From Phymorhynchus buccinoides (taxonomy: Eukaryota; Mollusca; Gastropoda; Neogastropoda; Raphitomidae): a DNA stretch of 64,000 nucleotides. Made by a program: the position numbers and the translations under genes. The notes beneath the pieces are model-generated. The model was not told the origin of the DNA and made no database searches. It worked only from the letters and a program-made list of their open reading frames with translations. How positions within the stretch are numbered: position 1 is the stretch's first letter; each line of letters starts with the position of its first letter. Shown piece after piece: positions 50,593 through 62,404 of the stretch. Location of the stretch: NCBI GenBank assembly GCA_017654935.2, contig CM065690.1:4642628-4706627 (forward strand), read 5' to 3'.

Positions 50593-51092
50593 NNNNNNNN
50601 NNNNNNNNNNNNNNNNNNNNNNNNNNNNNNNNNNNNNNNNNNNNNNNNNNNNNNNNNNNNNNNNNNNNNNNNNNNNNNNNNNNNNNNNNNNNNNNNNNNN
50701 NNNNNNNNNNNNNNNNNNNNNNNNNNNNNNNNNNNNNNNNNNNNNNNNNNNNNNNNNNNNNNNNNNNNNNNNNNNNNNNNNNNNNNNNNNNNNNNNNNNN
50801 NNNNNNNNNNNNNNNNNNNNNNNNNNNNNNNNNNNNNNNNNNNNNNNNNNNNNNNNNNNNNNNNNNNNNNNNNNNNNNNNNNNNNNNNNNNNNNNNNNNN
50901 NNNNNNNNNNNNNNNNNNNNNNNNNNNNNNNNNNNNNNNNNNNNNNNNNNNNNNNNNNNNNNNNNNNNNNNNNNNNNNNNNNNNNNNNNNNNNNNNNNNN
51001 NNNNNNNNNNNNNNNNNNNNNNNNNNNNNNNNNNNNNNNNNNNNNNNNNNNNNNNNNNNNNNNNNNNNNNNNNNNNNNNNNNNNNNNNNNNN
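50593..51092. other. Assembly gap, exactly 500 N
   Basis: A second run of 500 N, between the 60-bp array on the left and a degenerate 15-bp array on the right. The same fixed size as the first gap points to scaffolding, so order and orientation across it are not proven by sequence. Confidence 0.98.
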
Positions 51093-51411
51093 GTGATGAT
51101 AAAGGTGGGGTGATAAAAGGGCAGGTGGATGATAAAGGGGGGGTGGGTGATGATTAAAAGGGGGTGCTGATAAAAGGGGGTGATGATAAAGGGGCGTGGG
51201 ATGATAAAGAGGTGATGATTAAAGGGGGCGGGTGATGAGTACAACGGGGGGTTTTGATGATTAATGGGGTGATGATAAAGGGGGGTGAGATTAAGGTGGT
51301 GATTAAAGGGGGGGTGATGATAAGGGGTGGTGATAAAGGGGGTGATTGGATAAAAAAGGTGATGATAAGGGGGGTGGATGAATGAATTTGGGTGATGACA
51401 AAAGGAGGTTA
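51093..51411 (+). repeat. Degenerate 15-bp array (G-rich on plus)
   Basis: Irregular GATGATAAAGGGG units with many insertions and altered homopolymers. Orientation and position correspond to the reverse complement of the small array at 28012-28416. Confidence 0.85.
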
Positions 51412-51769
51412 TGACGTCCAAAGCCCTCGAATTAGTTCCATTTTGTTTGTGTCTTAAAATAAAGCTATGTGTTGTTTGGCATCAGGTCGGTCTTGTATTG
51501 TATTTGCATTTGTTGTCCAGACAACAAAAAAAAACATGGGGTTTTTTTAAAAACCAGACACTAAAAAACCCCCACCAAACAAGACACACACATTACGTGC
51601 GGGGGGCACGACACGGGGGGGGGCGCACGATACTAAATAAACTTGAACAACAGACAGGGACACACACCACTACATACAAAACCAAGGCGCGCGCGCCCAC
51701 CGCGCGGCTGACTCATAACACAAGCAATACCACATTGAGCATGCATACGCATGCTTGACCAACAGGTGC

Positions 51770-54040
51770 CAAGGGAGGGTGGGGGTGGGGGGAGAGGAGA
51801 GAGTAGAGGAGATAGAGAGAGGAGAGGGGTGAAGACCGAGGAGAGAGGAGCAAAGGGGAGATGTGGATGGGAATGAAAGGGAGAGATAATACGCGAGGAG
51901 ATGGGAGAGGGAAGAGGTAGAGGAAGAGAGAAGAGAGATAGAGAGAAAGATTAGAGACGAGGGAGGAGGAGAGGCGAGGGAAGAGGGTGAGAGAGATGAG
52001 ACGAGAAGAGAGGGAGATCTGAAGAGGAGGATGAGGAGGGGAGCGGAGGGAGAGGGGGTAGACACGAAGATAGAGATGGACGAGAGAGATCGCGGGATGG
52101 CAGGAGGGGACGACTTGAGAAGGGCGGGAGAGAGTAGGGAGACGAGGGGAGAGGCTGAGAGGTGCCGACGGAGAGACTGACGAGAGAGGATTGGGAGAGG
52201 GTGCGAGAAAGGAGAGAGAGATGAGAAGCTTGGAGGGGAGGAGCTGAAGAAGGAAGGCGAGAAGAGCAGTGAGATGTGAAGAAGATGGAGAGAGAGAGAG
52301 GAAGAGAGAGAAGAGATGACAGAGGAATGACGATGGAGGGGGGATACGGGATGAGAGGAGGGATCGAAACGGCGGGAGGAGAGATGGCGTGGAGGATGGG
52401 GGGGGGGGAGGGATGAGAGGAGAGGCGGAGAGAGCTCGGAGATGATAGGACGAGGAGAAGAACGCGCGATTAGAGATGATGGGGGGGGGGGGGTGGTGGG
52501 GTGAGGGGGCTGGAGGAGAGAGGAGGATGGAGGGGAGACGTGGATTGAGATGGAACCGAGAGTAAGACATATGGACACGGTAGGAGAGAGAGAGAGGGAG
52601 GAGAGGGACGAAGAGACCGGAGAGAGGAGAAGAGAGAGACGAGAGAGAGGAGCTGTATGAGTTTTGATGAGAGATCGAGCGAGAGGGGAGGATGAGAGGA
52701 TGATAGGGGAGGGGGGGAGATGATGAGGAAGGAGAAAGAGGAGAGGGTGGAATCGGAGAGATGAAGAGGGGGAGAGAGGAGGAGGAGGGTGGAGAGAGAG
52801 AGAGAGAGGAGAGAGAGAGAGGAGACGTCGAAGGTGATGATTGATCTACCCGGGGGACGATTGAAGGGATGACATCTAGACGAGGAGGAAGAGACCTGGC
52901 TGAGAGCCAGAGGATGAAGGTAGGGTGGTGAGTGAGGGAGGGAGGGTCGAGAGTCGTAGAGATGAAATGAGGGAAGGGGGGAGGGGGTGGGGGGGGTTGG
53001 AGGAAAAGGATTGAGTGAGGACGAGAGGAGAGGCGAGGAGAAGAACGAGAGAGTCAGGTCGGGTAGGTGGAGACGAGACGAGATTCAACGAGAGAGGGGA
53101 CGATTTGAGGGATGGGGGAGTGGAGAAGGAGAACTGGAGGAGCTGGGAGGAGGGAGGATGGGATGAGAGAGAAAACCGGAGTGTGGACGAGGAGGACGAG
53201 GATGAGAGGCGGGGGGGAGAAGACGGAGAGACGATGATGCGATGAGATGTGGTGAGGAGATTGTGAGAGGGAAGAAGAGAGGAGGAGAGAGATGGGGAGA
53301 TGAAAGGAGAAGGAGGAGAGAGGGAGGAGAGAGAACGTGAGCGTGAGAAGAGGAGAGGATGAGAGAGAACCCAGGGGGAGCTGAGAGAGAGAGATGAAGA
53401 CGAGAGACGTAACAAGAGATACGAGTGAACTAGCTGGAGGGGGAGGACCGGATCGCGCTGAGAACAGGAACGGCGGAGAATCGAGAGGAGAGGAGTGGGG
53501 CACAGAGAGAGAGAAGAAGCGAGGAGAGGAAATGAAAGGAATAGAAGAAGGATGAGCGACGAGGGAGATGAAGGACGAGAAAGAGGACTGAAAGAGAAGC
53601 CGGGAGGGAGGGAGAGACAGAACCTGACGGATTGGGAGATCGGAGGGAGTGGAGGAGAGAAGGAAGAGAAGAAGGAGAGGCGTAGATGCGAGAGAAGAGA
53701 AGGAGAGAGAGAGACATGAAGAGAGAGAGAGATGAGAACGAGGAGAGGGGAGATGAAGCCTTGTGTGAAGAAGGAGTGTGAGACGAGGGTGATACGAGAC
53801 GGAGAGAGGGGGGACGAGGAAAAAGCGAGAGAGGTTCCAGAGGAGTAGAGTGAGAGATAGGAGGGGGAGACGATGGAGGGGGGCGATTGTGAGAGATGAG
53901 AGGGAAGGGAAGGAGACGAAGGAGCGGAGGTTTCGAGTCTTCGGGGTGGAGAGAGGCAGAGGATGAGAACGCACGAGGGAGGCAACGGGATGAGACGAAT
54001 GGGGGACGGGAAGAGAGAGAGAGGAGAGGACTGACACTTT
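51770..54040 (+). repeat. 2.3-kb irregular GA-rich tract
   Basis: It occupies the place of the 378-bp CT tract of copy B (inverted), but is six times longer and interrupted every few bases by C or T. The composition is GA on plus with no defined period. The open frames (51670-52578, 52876-54047, minus) are low-complexity Ser/Leu/Pro translations. Confidence 0.85.
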
Positions 54041-55171
54041 TGAACAACTTTATTTTACGTCAAGGATGGATATTTTAGGCCAGGGCCCTGTTTTTGCAAT
54101 TGTCCTTGAAGACCGGAAAAAAAAAACTAAGACCAATACAAAAACGATAAGGCAAAAACAGATAATAATAATATGGAACATGCATGATAATACAAGATAT
54201 CTGACACAAGTAAAAACAAAGAGAGATAGGAGAGGAGAGGAGAGAGAAACACTCAACCAAAAACGTAAACCCATGCATCACTTAAAAACCTTTAACACCC
54301 TACTCGTGGCGATAAAAGTTATTCAGCGTCAGTGGAAAAAAAACGAAAAACATATTCAAAAAACGTCAGCAGGTTATTAGAGCTAAGTAATAAGGCTATA
54401 AAAATTCAAAAACCCCCTTGCTTCCTTTTCCAGCCCTTTGCATCTTTACCCGTTCATGTTCTCAAACCTAATATTTTTACTCAGTTAGTTTTGGGTGTTT
54501 ATCTCTGGGTTTTCCATTTTATTGGTCCGATCATTTCATGGTAATTCTAATGTTTCATCATCGTTTGCCCCCTATTTCGTTCTATTGCGACGTCGGGGTT
54601 GGCAGTTATGGTTCTTTGACAGAGGTGGGCTGGATGGAGGCGTTGAGGTTGGAAAACTTCAACTCTCTCTTCTCTTTCTATTCTCTTTCTCCCCCCCACC
54701 CCCCCCCCCCCCACCCCCCCCCCCCCACCCCCCCCCCCCCCCCCCCCCCCCCCCTCTCTCCCGTTCTCTCTCATCTATCTCTCATCCCCCTGCTCCCTTC
54801 TTATCATTTTCTTGGGTCGATTTTACTTCTTTTGGTCTATCTTGGTCATGTCCATTGTTCGGAGTTTGGTTTTGTTGTGAACTTTCTTTCAAAAATTGAT
54901 TGACTTGTAATTTTCCTGGTAAAAAAATTTTCCCCCGCCAATGTTTATATGTGTAATTTCGTTTTGAAACTGAGCCACGGCCATTAAGGGCTCTTGCTGT
55001 TGTTGCTTTCCCCCCCCCAGGTTATGTCATAAGTTGTTCATGTTGAATTTGGAAAATAAAAAACAAAAACATAAACCAGGAGAGAGAGAAAGCGGCATGG
55101 GAGTCCAGGCTTCCACAAAACAGCTAAGTGCGATGCTGTCTTGTGGGGGGCTCCCTACATGCTAATTTCCC

Positions 55172-55395
55172 TAGACTTATTTTTACTATCGATTTAGTAT
55201 GTAGTTAATCTATATATAGTAGTAGATGCTGTATAGCTACATAATTTTATTATATTCTTATATATGTATGACTATATTTAGATATTCTATCCCCCCTATT
55301 GCCTTCCAACCAGTATTACTATGTATCTCTTGCTCTTATTTATTTTCTTATATACATATTTATTATCTTCTATAATTATATATTGAGGTACGAAA
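55172..55395. other. AT-rich segment replacing a CT tract in the inverted copy
   Basis: Between CTACATGCTAATTTCCCTAG and GAGAGAGAAAGAGAGGACAG the collinear partner (about 26305-26416) has a CT microsatellite. Here there are about 225 bp of A/T-rich sequence with no repeat and no element ends. Confidence 0.6.
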
Positions 55396-55528
55396 GTTAT
55401 ACGATGAGAGAGAAAGAGAGGACAGAGACACACACACACAAAAAACCCCACCACCCAAACAAAAAAGGCATGGTCCAAAGCCTTCCACCAAATCAAGCTA
55501 AAGGTGTGTCCTGTGCGGTGCTCCCTAC

Positions 55529-55696
55529 AGCCAAGGTTTCCCTGGCGAGCGGGTGTCGTGGGGGGCCGTGGGGGGGGGGCCGGGCGGGCGTGGGAGGCGC
55601 AGCGAAACCCATTGCCCCCAAAGGGGCCCCACAAGCAGGACCCCCCGGCCCCGGCCCACCCAGACGCCCCAGCAGGGCAGGGCTCCACAAACCTCC
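55529..55696 (-). pseudogene. Inverted, diverged copy of the Gene 1 transmembrane exon
   Basis: The reverse complement matches 26094-26228 between a TCCTCAG acceptor and a GTAGGG donor, but carries extra bases (runs of C or G lengthened, GGGAAACCTTGGCT in place of GGGACCTGGCG) that break the frame. The excess of homopolymer differences looks more like low consensus quality than evolved divergence. The 3' partner exon is missing because piece 3 begins at the gap. Confidence 0.55.
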
Positions 55697-55859
55697 CTGA
55701 GGACCACACAGGGGACACTTGGGTGGGGTGGGGGAAAAAAAAAAGGGAAGGGAGACAGACAGACAGGCATGAGGGGCAGACAAAGACCGGGGGGGACATT
55801 GGAGGCAGACAAGGACAGTGAGAGAGACAGCCAGGACAGGACATACATTGAGGCACCCC

Positions 55860-58800
55860 CCCTTACCATCAACACCTTTGTTGCCCCCCTCACCCCCCCC
55901 TTTAACCCAATCCACCCACTTTATTCATCATCCCCTTCATCATCAAACCCCCTTTGTTTTCAATCAACCCCCCTTTGGCATTCAAACCCCTTTATCATCA
56001 CCCCTCTTCATCACCCCCCCCCCCCCCCCCCTTTATCATCACCCCCTTATTCATCAACCCCTTTAATCATTCCAAAACACATTTTATCACAACCCCCTTT
56101 TATCATCACCCCTTTATCATCACCTCCTTTATCATCACCCCTTTATCATCACCCCCTTTATCATCACCCCTTTGTCATCACCCCTTTATCATCACCCCCT
56201 TTGTCATCACCCCCTTTATCATCACCCCCTTTGTCCTCACCCCCTTTATCATCACCCCCTTTATCATCACCCCCTTTTTCATCACCCCTTTATCATCACC
56301 ACTTTGTCATCACCCCTTTATCATCATCACCCCTTTATCATCACCCCTTTATCATCACCCCCTTTATCATCACCCCCTTTATCATCACCCCCTTTGTCAT
56401 CACCCCTTCATCATCACCCCTTTATCATCCCCCTTTGTCATCACCCCTTTATCATCACCCCCTTTGTCATCACCCCCTTTGTCATCACCCCCTTTATCAT
56501 CACACCCTTTGTCATCACCACCTTTGTCATCACCCCTTTATCATCACACCCCTTTGTCCTCACCCCCTTTATCATCACACCCTTTATCATCACCCCTTTA
56601 TCATCACCCCTTTGTCATCACCCCTTTATCATCACCCCTTTATCATCACCTTTATCATCACCCCCTTTGTCATCACCCCCTTTACCATCACCCCCTTTGT
56701 CATCACCCCCTTTATCATCACCCCTTTGTCATCACCCCTTTATCATCACCCCTTTGTCATCACCCCCTTTATCATCACCCCATTTATCATCACCCTTTTA
56801 TCATCACCCCTTTATCATCACCTTTATCATCACCCCCTTTACCATCACCCCCTTTATCATCACCTTTATCATCACCCCCTTTGTCATCACCCCCTTTATC
56901 ATCACCCCCTTCATCATCACCCCTTTGTCATCACCCCTTTATCATCACCCCATTTATCATCACCCTTTTATCATCACCCCTTTATCATCACCTCCTTTAT
57001 CATCACCCCTTTATCATCACACCCTTTATCATCACCCCTTTATCATCACCCCCTTTATCATCACCTTTATCATCACCCCCTTTATCATCACACCCTTTAT
57101 CATCACCCCTTTATCATCACCTTTATCATCACCCCCTTTACCATCACCCCCTTTGTCATCACCCCCTTTGTCATCACCCCCTTTATCATCACCCCCTTTA
57201 TCATCACCCCCTTCATCATCACCCCCTTTATCATCCACCCCCTTTGTCATCACCCCTTTATCATCACCCCCTTTGTCAACACCCCCTTTATCATCACCCC
57301 TTTATCATCACCCCCTTTATCATCACACCCTTTATCATCACCCCTTTATCATCACCTTTATCATCACACCCTTTATCATCACCCCCTTTATCATCACCCC
57401 TTTCATCATCACCCCCTTTATCATCACCCCCTTTATCATCACCCCTTTTGTCATCACCCCCTTTATCATCACCCCCTTTATCATCACCCTCTTTATCATC
57501 ACCCCCTTTATCATCACCTTTATCATCACCCCCTTTATCATCACCCCCTTTATCATCACCTCCTTTATCAACACCCCCTTTATCATCACCCCCTTCATCA
57601 TCACCCCCTTCACCATCACCCCCTTTGTCCTCACCCCCTTTATCATCACCCCCTTTGTCATCACACCCCTTTGTCATCACCCCCTTTATCAATCACCCCC
57701 TTTGTCATCACCCCTTTATCATCACCCCCTTTGTCACCACCTCCATTGTCATCACCCCCTTTATCATCACCCCTTTCATCATCACCCCCTTCATCATCAC
57801 CCCCTTTATCATCACCCCCTTCATCATCACCCCCTTTATCATCACCCCTTTATCATCACCCCTTTATCATCACCCCTTTATCATCACCCCTTTGTCATCA
57901 CCCCTTTATCATCACCCCTTTATCATCACCCCCTTTATCATCACCCCCTTCATCATCACCCCTTTCATCATCACCCCCTTTATCATCACACCCTTTATCA
58001 TCACCCCTTTATCATCACCCCCTTTGTCATCACCCCCTTTATCATCACCCACTTTATCATCATCCCCTTTATCATCACCCCCTTTGTCATCACCCCCTTT
58101 ATCATCACCCCCTTTGTCATCACCCCCTTTATCATCACCCCCTTCATCATCACCCCCTTTGTCATCACCCCCTTTGTCATCACCCCCTTTTACCATCACC
58201 CCCTTTATCATCACCCCCTTTATTATCACCCCTTTACCATCACCCCCTTTATTATCACCCCTTTCATCATCACCCCCTTTATTATCACCCCTTCATCATC
58301 ACCCCCTTTATCATCACCCCCTTTATCATCACCCCCTTTATTCATCACCCCTTTATCATCACCCCCTTTATCATCACCCCCTTTTTCATCACCCCTTTAT
58401 CATCACCCCATTTATCATCACCCTCCTTTATCATCACCCCTTTATCATCACCCTCTTCATCATCACCCCCTTTATCATCACCTTTATCATCACCCCCTTT
58501 ATCATCACACCCTTTATCATCACCCCTTTATCATCACCCCTTTATCATCACATTTATCATCACCCCCTTTGTCATCACCCCTTTATCATCACCCCATTTA
58601 TCATCACCCTTTTATCATCACCCCTTTATCATCACCTCCTTTATCATCACCCCTTTATCATCACCCCCTTTATCATCACCCCCTTTATTATCACCCCTTT
58701 ATCATCACCCCCTTTACCCTCACCCCCTTTACCATCACCCACTTTATCATCATCCCCTTCATCATCACCCCCTTCATCATCACCCCCTTTATCATCACCC

Positions 58801-61800
58801 CTTTCATCATCACCCCCTTTGTCATCACCCTTTTATCATCACCCCTTTATCATCACCCCCTTTATCATCACACCCTTTATCATCACCCCCTTTATCATCA
58901 CCCCCTTTATCATCACCCCCTTTTTCATCACCCCTTTATCATCACCCCCTTTATCATCACCCCTTTATCAACACCCCCTTTATCATCACCCTTTTATCAT
59001 CACCCCTTTATCATCACCCCTTTATCATCACCCCCTTTATCATCACCCCCTTCATCATCACCCCCTTTGTCATCACCCCCTTTGTCATCACCCCCTTTGT
59101 CATCACCCCCTTCATCATCACCCCCTTCATCATCACCCCCTTTATCATCACCCCCTTCATCATCACCCTCTTTATCATCACCCCCTTTATCATCACCCCC
59201 TTTATCATCACCCCCTTTGTCATCACCCCTTTCATCATCACCCCCTTTATCATCACCCCCTTTTTCATCACCCCTTTATCATCACCCCTTCATCATCACC
59301 CCCTTTGTCATCACCCCCTTTGTCATCACCCCTTTCATCATCACCCCTTTCATCATCACCCCCTTCATCATCACCCCCTTCATCATCACCCCCTTCATTA
59401 TCACCCCCTTCATCATCACCCCCTTTATTATCACCCCTTTCATCATCACCCCCTTTATTATCACCCCCTTCATCATCACCCCCTTCATCATCACCCCCTT
59501 CATCATCACCCCCTTCATCATCACCCCTTTCATCATCACCCCCTTCATCATCACCCCCTTTATCATCACCCCCTTCATCATCACCCCCTTCATCATCACC
59601 CCCTTCATCATCACCCCCTTCATCATCACCCCCTTCATCATCACCCCCTTTATCATCACCCCTTTATCATCACCTTCATCATCACCCCCTTCACCATCAC
59701 CCCCTTCATCATCACCCCCTTCATCATCACCCCCTTCATCATCACCCCCTTCATCATCACCCCCTTCATCATCACCCCCTTCATCATCACCCCCTTTATC
59801 ATCACCCCCTTCATCATCACACCCTTCATCATCACCCCTTTATCATCACCCCCTTCATCATCACCCCCTTCATCATCACCCCCTTTATCATCACCCCCTT
59901 TATCATCACCCCCTTTATCATCACCCCTTTATCATCACCCCCTTTATCATCACCCCCTTTATCATCACCCCTTTATCATCACCCCTTTATCATCACCCCA
60001 TTTATCATCACCCTTTTATCATCACCCCTTTATCATCACCCCATTTATCATCACCCCCTTTATCATCACCCCTTTATCATCACCCCCTTTTATCATCACC
60101 CCCTTTGTCATCACCCCTTTATCATCACCCCCTTTATCATCACCCCCTTTATCATCACCCCCTTTATCATCACCCCTTTGTCATCACCCTTTATCATCAC
60201 CCCCTTTATCATCACCCCCTTTATCATCACCCCCTTTATCATCACCCCCTTTATCATCACCCCCTTATCATCACCCCTTTATCATCACCCCCTTTATCAT
60301 CACCCCCTTTATCATCACCCCCTTTATCATCACCCCTTTATCATCACCCCCTTTATCATCACCCCTTTATCATCACCCCCTTTATCATCACCCCTTTATC
60401 ATCACCCCCTTTATCCTCACCCCTTTATCATCACCCCCTTTATCATCACCCCTTTATCATCACCCCCTTTATCATCACCCCCTTTATCATCACCCCTTTA
60501 TCATCACCCCCTTTATCATCACCTCCTTTATCATCACCCCTTTATCATCACCCCCTTTGTCATCACCCCTTTATCATCACCCCTTTATCATCACCCCTTT
60601 ATCATCACCCCTTTATCATCACCCCTTTATCATCACCCCTTTATCATCACCCCCTTTATCATCACCCCCTTTATCATCATCACCCCCTTTATCATCACCC
60701 CTTTATCATCACCCTCTTTATCATCACCCCCTTTATCATCACCCCCTTTATCATCACCCCTTATATCATCACCCCCTTTATCATCACCCCCTTTTATCAT
60801 CACCCCCTTTATCATCACCCCCTTCATCATCACCCCTTTATCATCACCCCTTTATCATCACCCCCTTTATCATCACCCCTTTGTCATCACCCCTTTATCA
60901 TCACCCCCTTTATCATCACCCCTTTATCATCACCCCTTTATCATCACCCCTTTATCATCACCCTTTTTATCATCACCCCTTTATCATCACCCCACCCCCT
61001 TATCATCACCCTCTTTATCATCACCCCCTTTATCATCACCCCCTTTATCATCACCCCCTTCATCATCACCCCCTTCATCATCACCCCCTTTCATCACCAC
61101 CCCCTTTTTCATCACCCCCTTTATCATCACCCCCTTTATCATCACCCCCTTCATCATCACCCCCTTTATCATCACCCCCTTTATCATCACCCCCTTTACC
61201 ATCACCCCCTTTTTCATCACCCCCTTCATCATCACCCCTTTATCATCCCCTCATCACCCCCTTTATCATCACCCCCTTTATCATCACCCCCTTTATCATC
61301 ACCCCCTTTATCACCCCTTTATCACCCCTTTATCATCACCCCCTTTGTCATCACCCCTTTATCATCACCCCCTTTATCATTTACCCCCCTTATCATCACC
61401 CCCTTTATCATCACCCCTTTATCATCACCCCTTTATCATCACCCCCTTTATTATCACCCCTTTATCATCACCCCCTTTATCATCACCCCTTTATCATCAC
61501 CCCCTTTATTATCACCCCTTTATCATCACCCCCTTTATCATCACCCCCTTTATCATCACCCCCTTTATCATCACCCCCTTTATCATTCACCCCTTTATCA
61601 TCACCCCTTTATCATCACCCCCTTTATCTTCATCCCCTTTATCATCACCCCCTTTATCATCACCCCCTTTATCATCACCCCCTTTATCATCACCCCCTTT
61701 ATCATCACCCCCTTTATCATCACCCCCTTTATCATCACCCCTTTATCATCACCCCCTTTGTCAACACCCCCTTTATCATCACCCCCTTTATCATCACCCC

Positions 61801-61857
61801 CTTTATCATCACCCCCTTTATCATCACCCCCTTTATCATCACCCCCTTTATCATCAC
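55860..61857 (+). repeat. 6-kb array of the 15-bp unit, CCCCCTTTATCATCA
   Basis: About 400 units of 14 or 15 bp, C-rich on plus, the reverse complement of 21068-25970. Sub-blocks are enriched for variants: CCCCCTTTGTCATCA in 56160-57300 and CCCCCTTCATCATCA in 59280-59880. Repeated higher-order blocks such as CCCCATTTATCATCACCCTT recur near 56780, 56950, 58590 and 60000. A plus-strand open frame of 2133 codons across it is a repeat artefact. Confidence 0.97.
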
Positions 61858-62404
61858 CTTCTGGTCTTCGTCTTACTTCGTTGTCGTCTCCTTCGTCGTC
61901 GCCTCCTTTATCAGGAATAATGAAAGTGGGCGAACCGGTTGTAAAGTCTACTAGGAAAGTGCTGAAAGGCCAACTTGTAGTGCGTAAGGGGAAGGGAGGG
62001 GGGGGGGTAATGAGGGGGACGCTGGGCGAGTATGGGAGTGTGTGGGGGTGGGGGGGGGGGGGGTGGGTGGTGGCCACATGAGAACCCAACCTCGAGGGGA
62101 AGGCAAAGTTGCCTTGCATTGTTTTGCATTGCATTGTTTTAATTTATATTGAATTCGCATTGTTTTGTATTGCGTCGCATTGTTTTCATTAATATTGAAT
62201 TCGCAATGTTCTGATATTGCGTCGCATTGTTTTCATTTATATTGAATTCGCATCACTCGCAAGGGAGGGGGAGAGGGGGTATTGTGCGCATAATGTACTA
62301 CCAGTCTTAATCAACCAAATACTCGTCAACATCATCAGAAGCAAATATTTGGCAGAAACTGAATAGAACTGTGATAAGGTCAGTGTTCATCAACTAAGTT
62401 ACAG
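61858..62404. other. Right flank of the 15-bp array; 46-bp repeat at 62131-62255
   Basis: It opens with a CGTC/TCGTCG-rich stretch and then a G-homopolymer-rich stretch (62000-62066). Next come 2.8 units of a 46-47-bp repeat (GCATTGTTTTCATTTATATT then GAATTCGCA). No gene is evident before the stop codon at 62405. Confidence 0.6.

Larger units (their letters stand above)
51093..55859 (-). repeat. Inverted, noisy copy of 25971-28416
   Basis: The reverse complement runs collinearly through the CTGT tract, the Gene 1 membrane exon, the duplicated AGGGAGC region, the AT-rich spacer, the left flank, the CT tract, the Z-DNA tract, the TIR-element left end (51412-51429) and its array. Identity is clearly lower than between copies A and B, with abundant homopolymer indels. 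Two simple-repeat tracts are replaced by unrelated-looking sequence of different length. Confidence 0.85.

Noticed and set aside
48550..51113. Open frames up to 530 codons on both strands of the 60-bp array
   Set aside because: In-frame satellite; the biologically plausible signal is the embedded splice site, not a long protein.
51670..54047. Minus-strand frames of 285-369 codons in the GA-rich tract
   Set aside because: Ser/Leu/Pro low-complexity translation of a polypurine stretch.
55553..62081. Plus-strand open frames of 1969 to 2133 codons
   Set aside because: Pure repeat translation of CCCCCTTTATCATCA units; 14- and 15-bp unit mixing simply rotates among frames that all lack stops.
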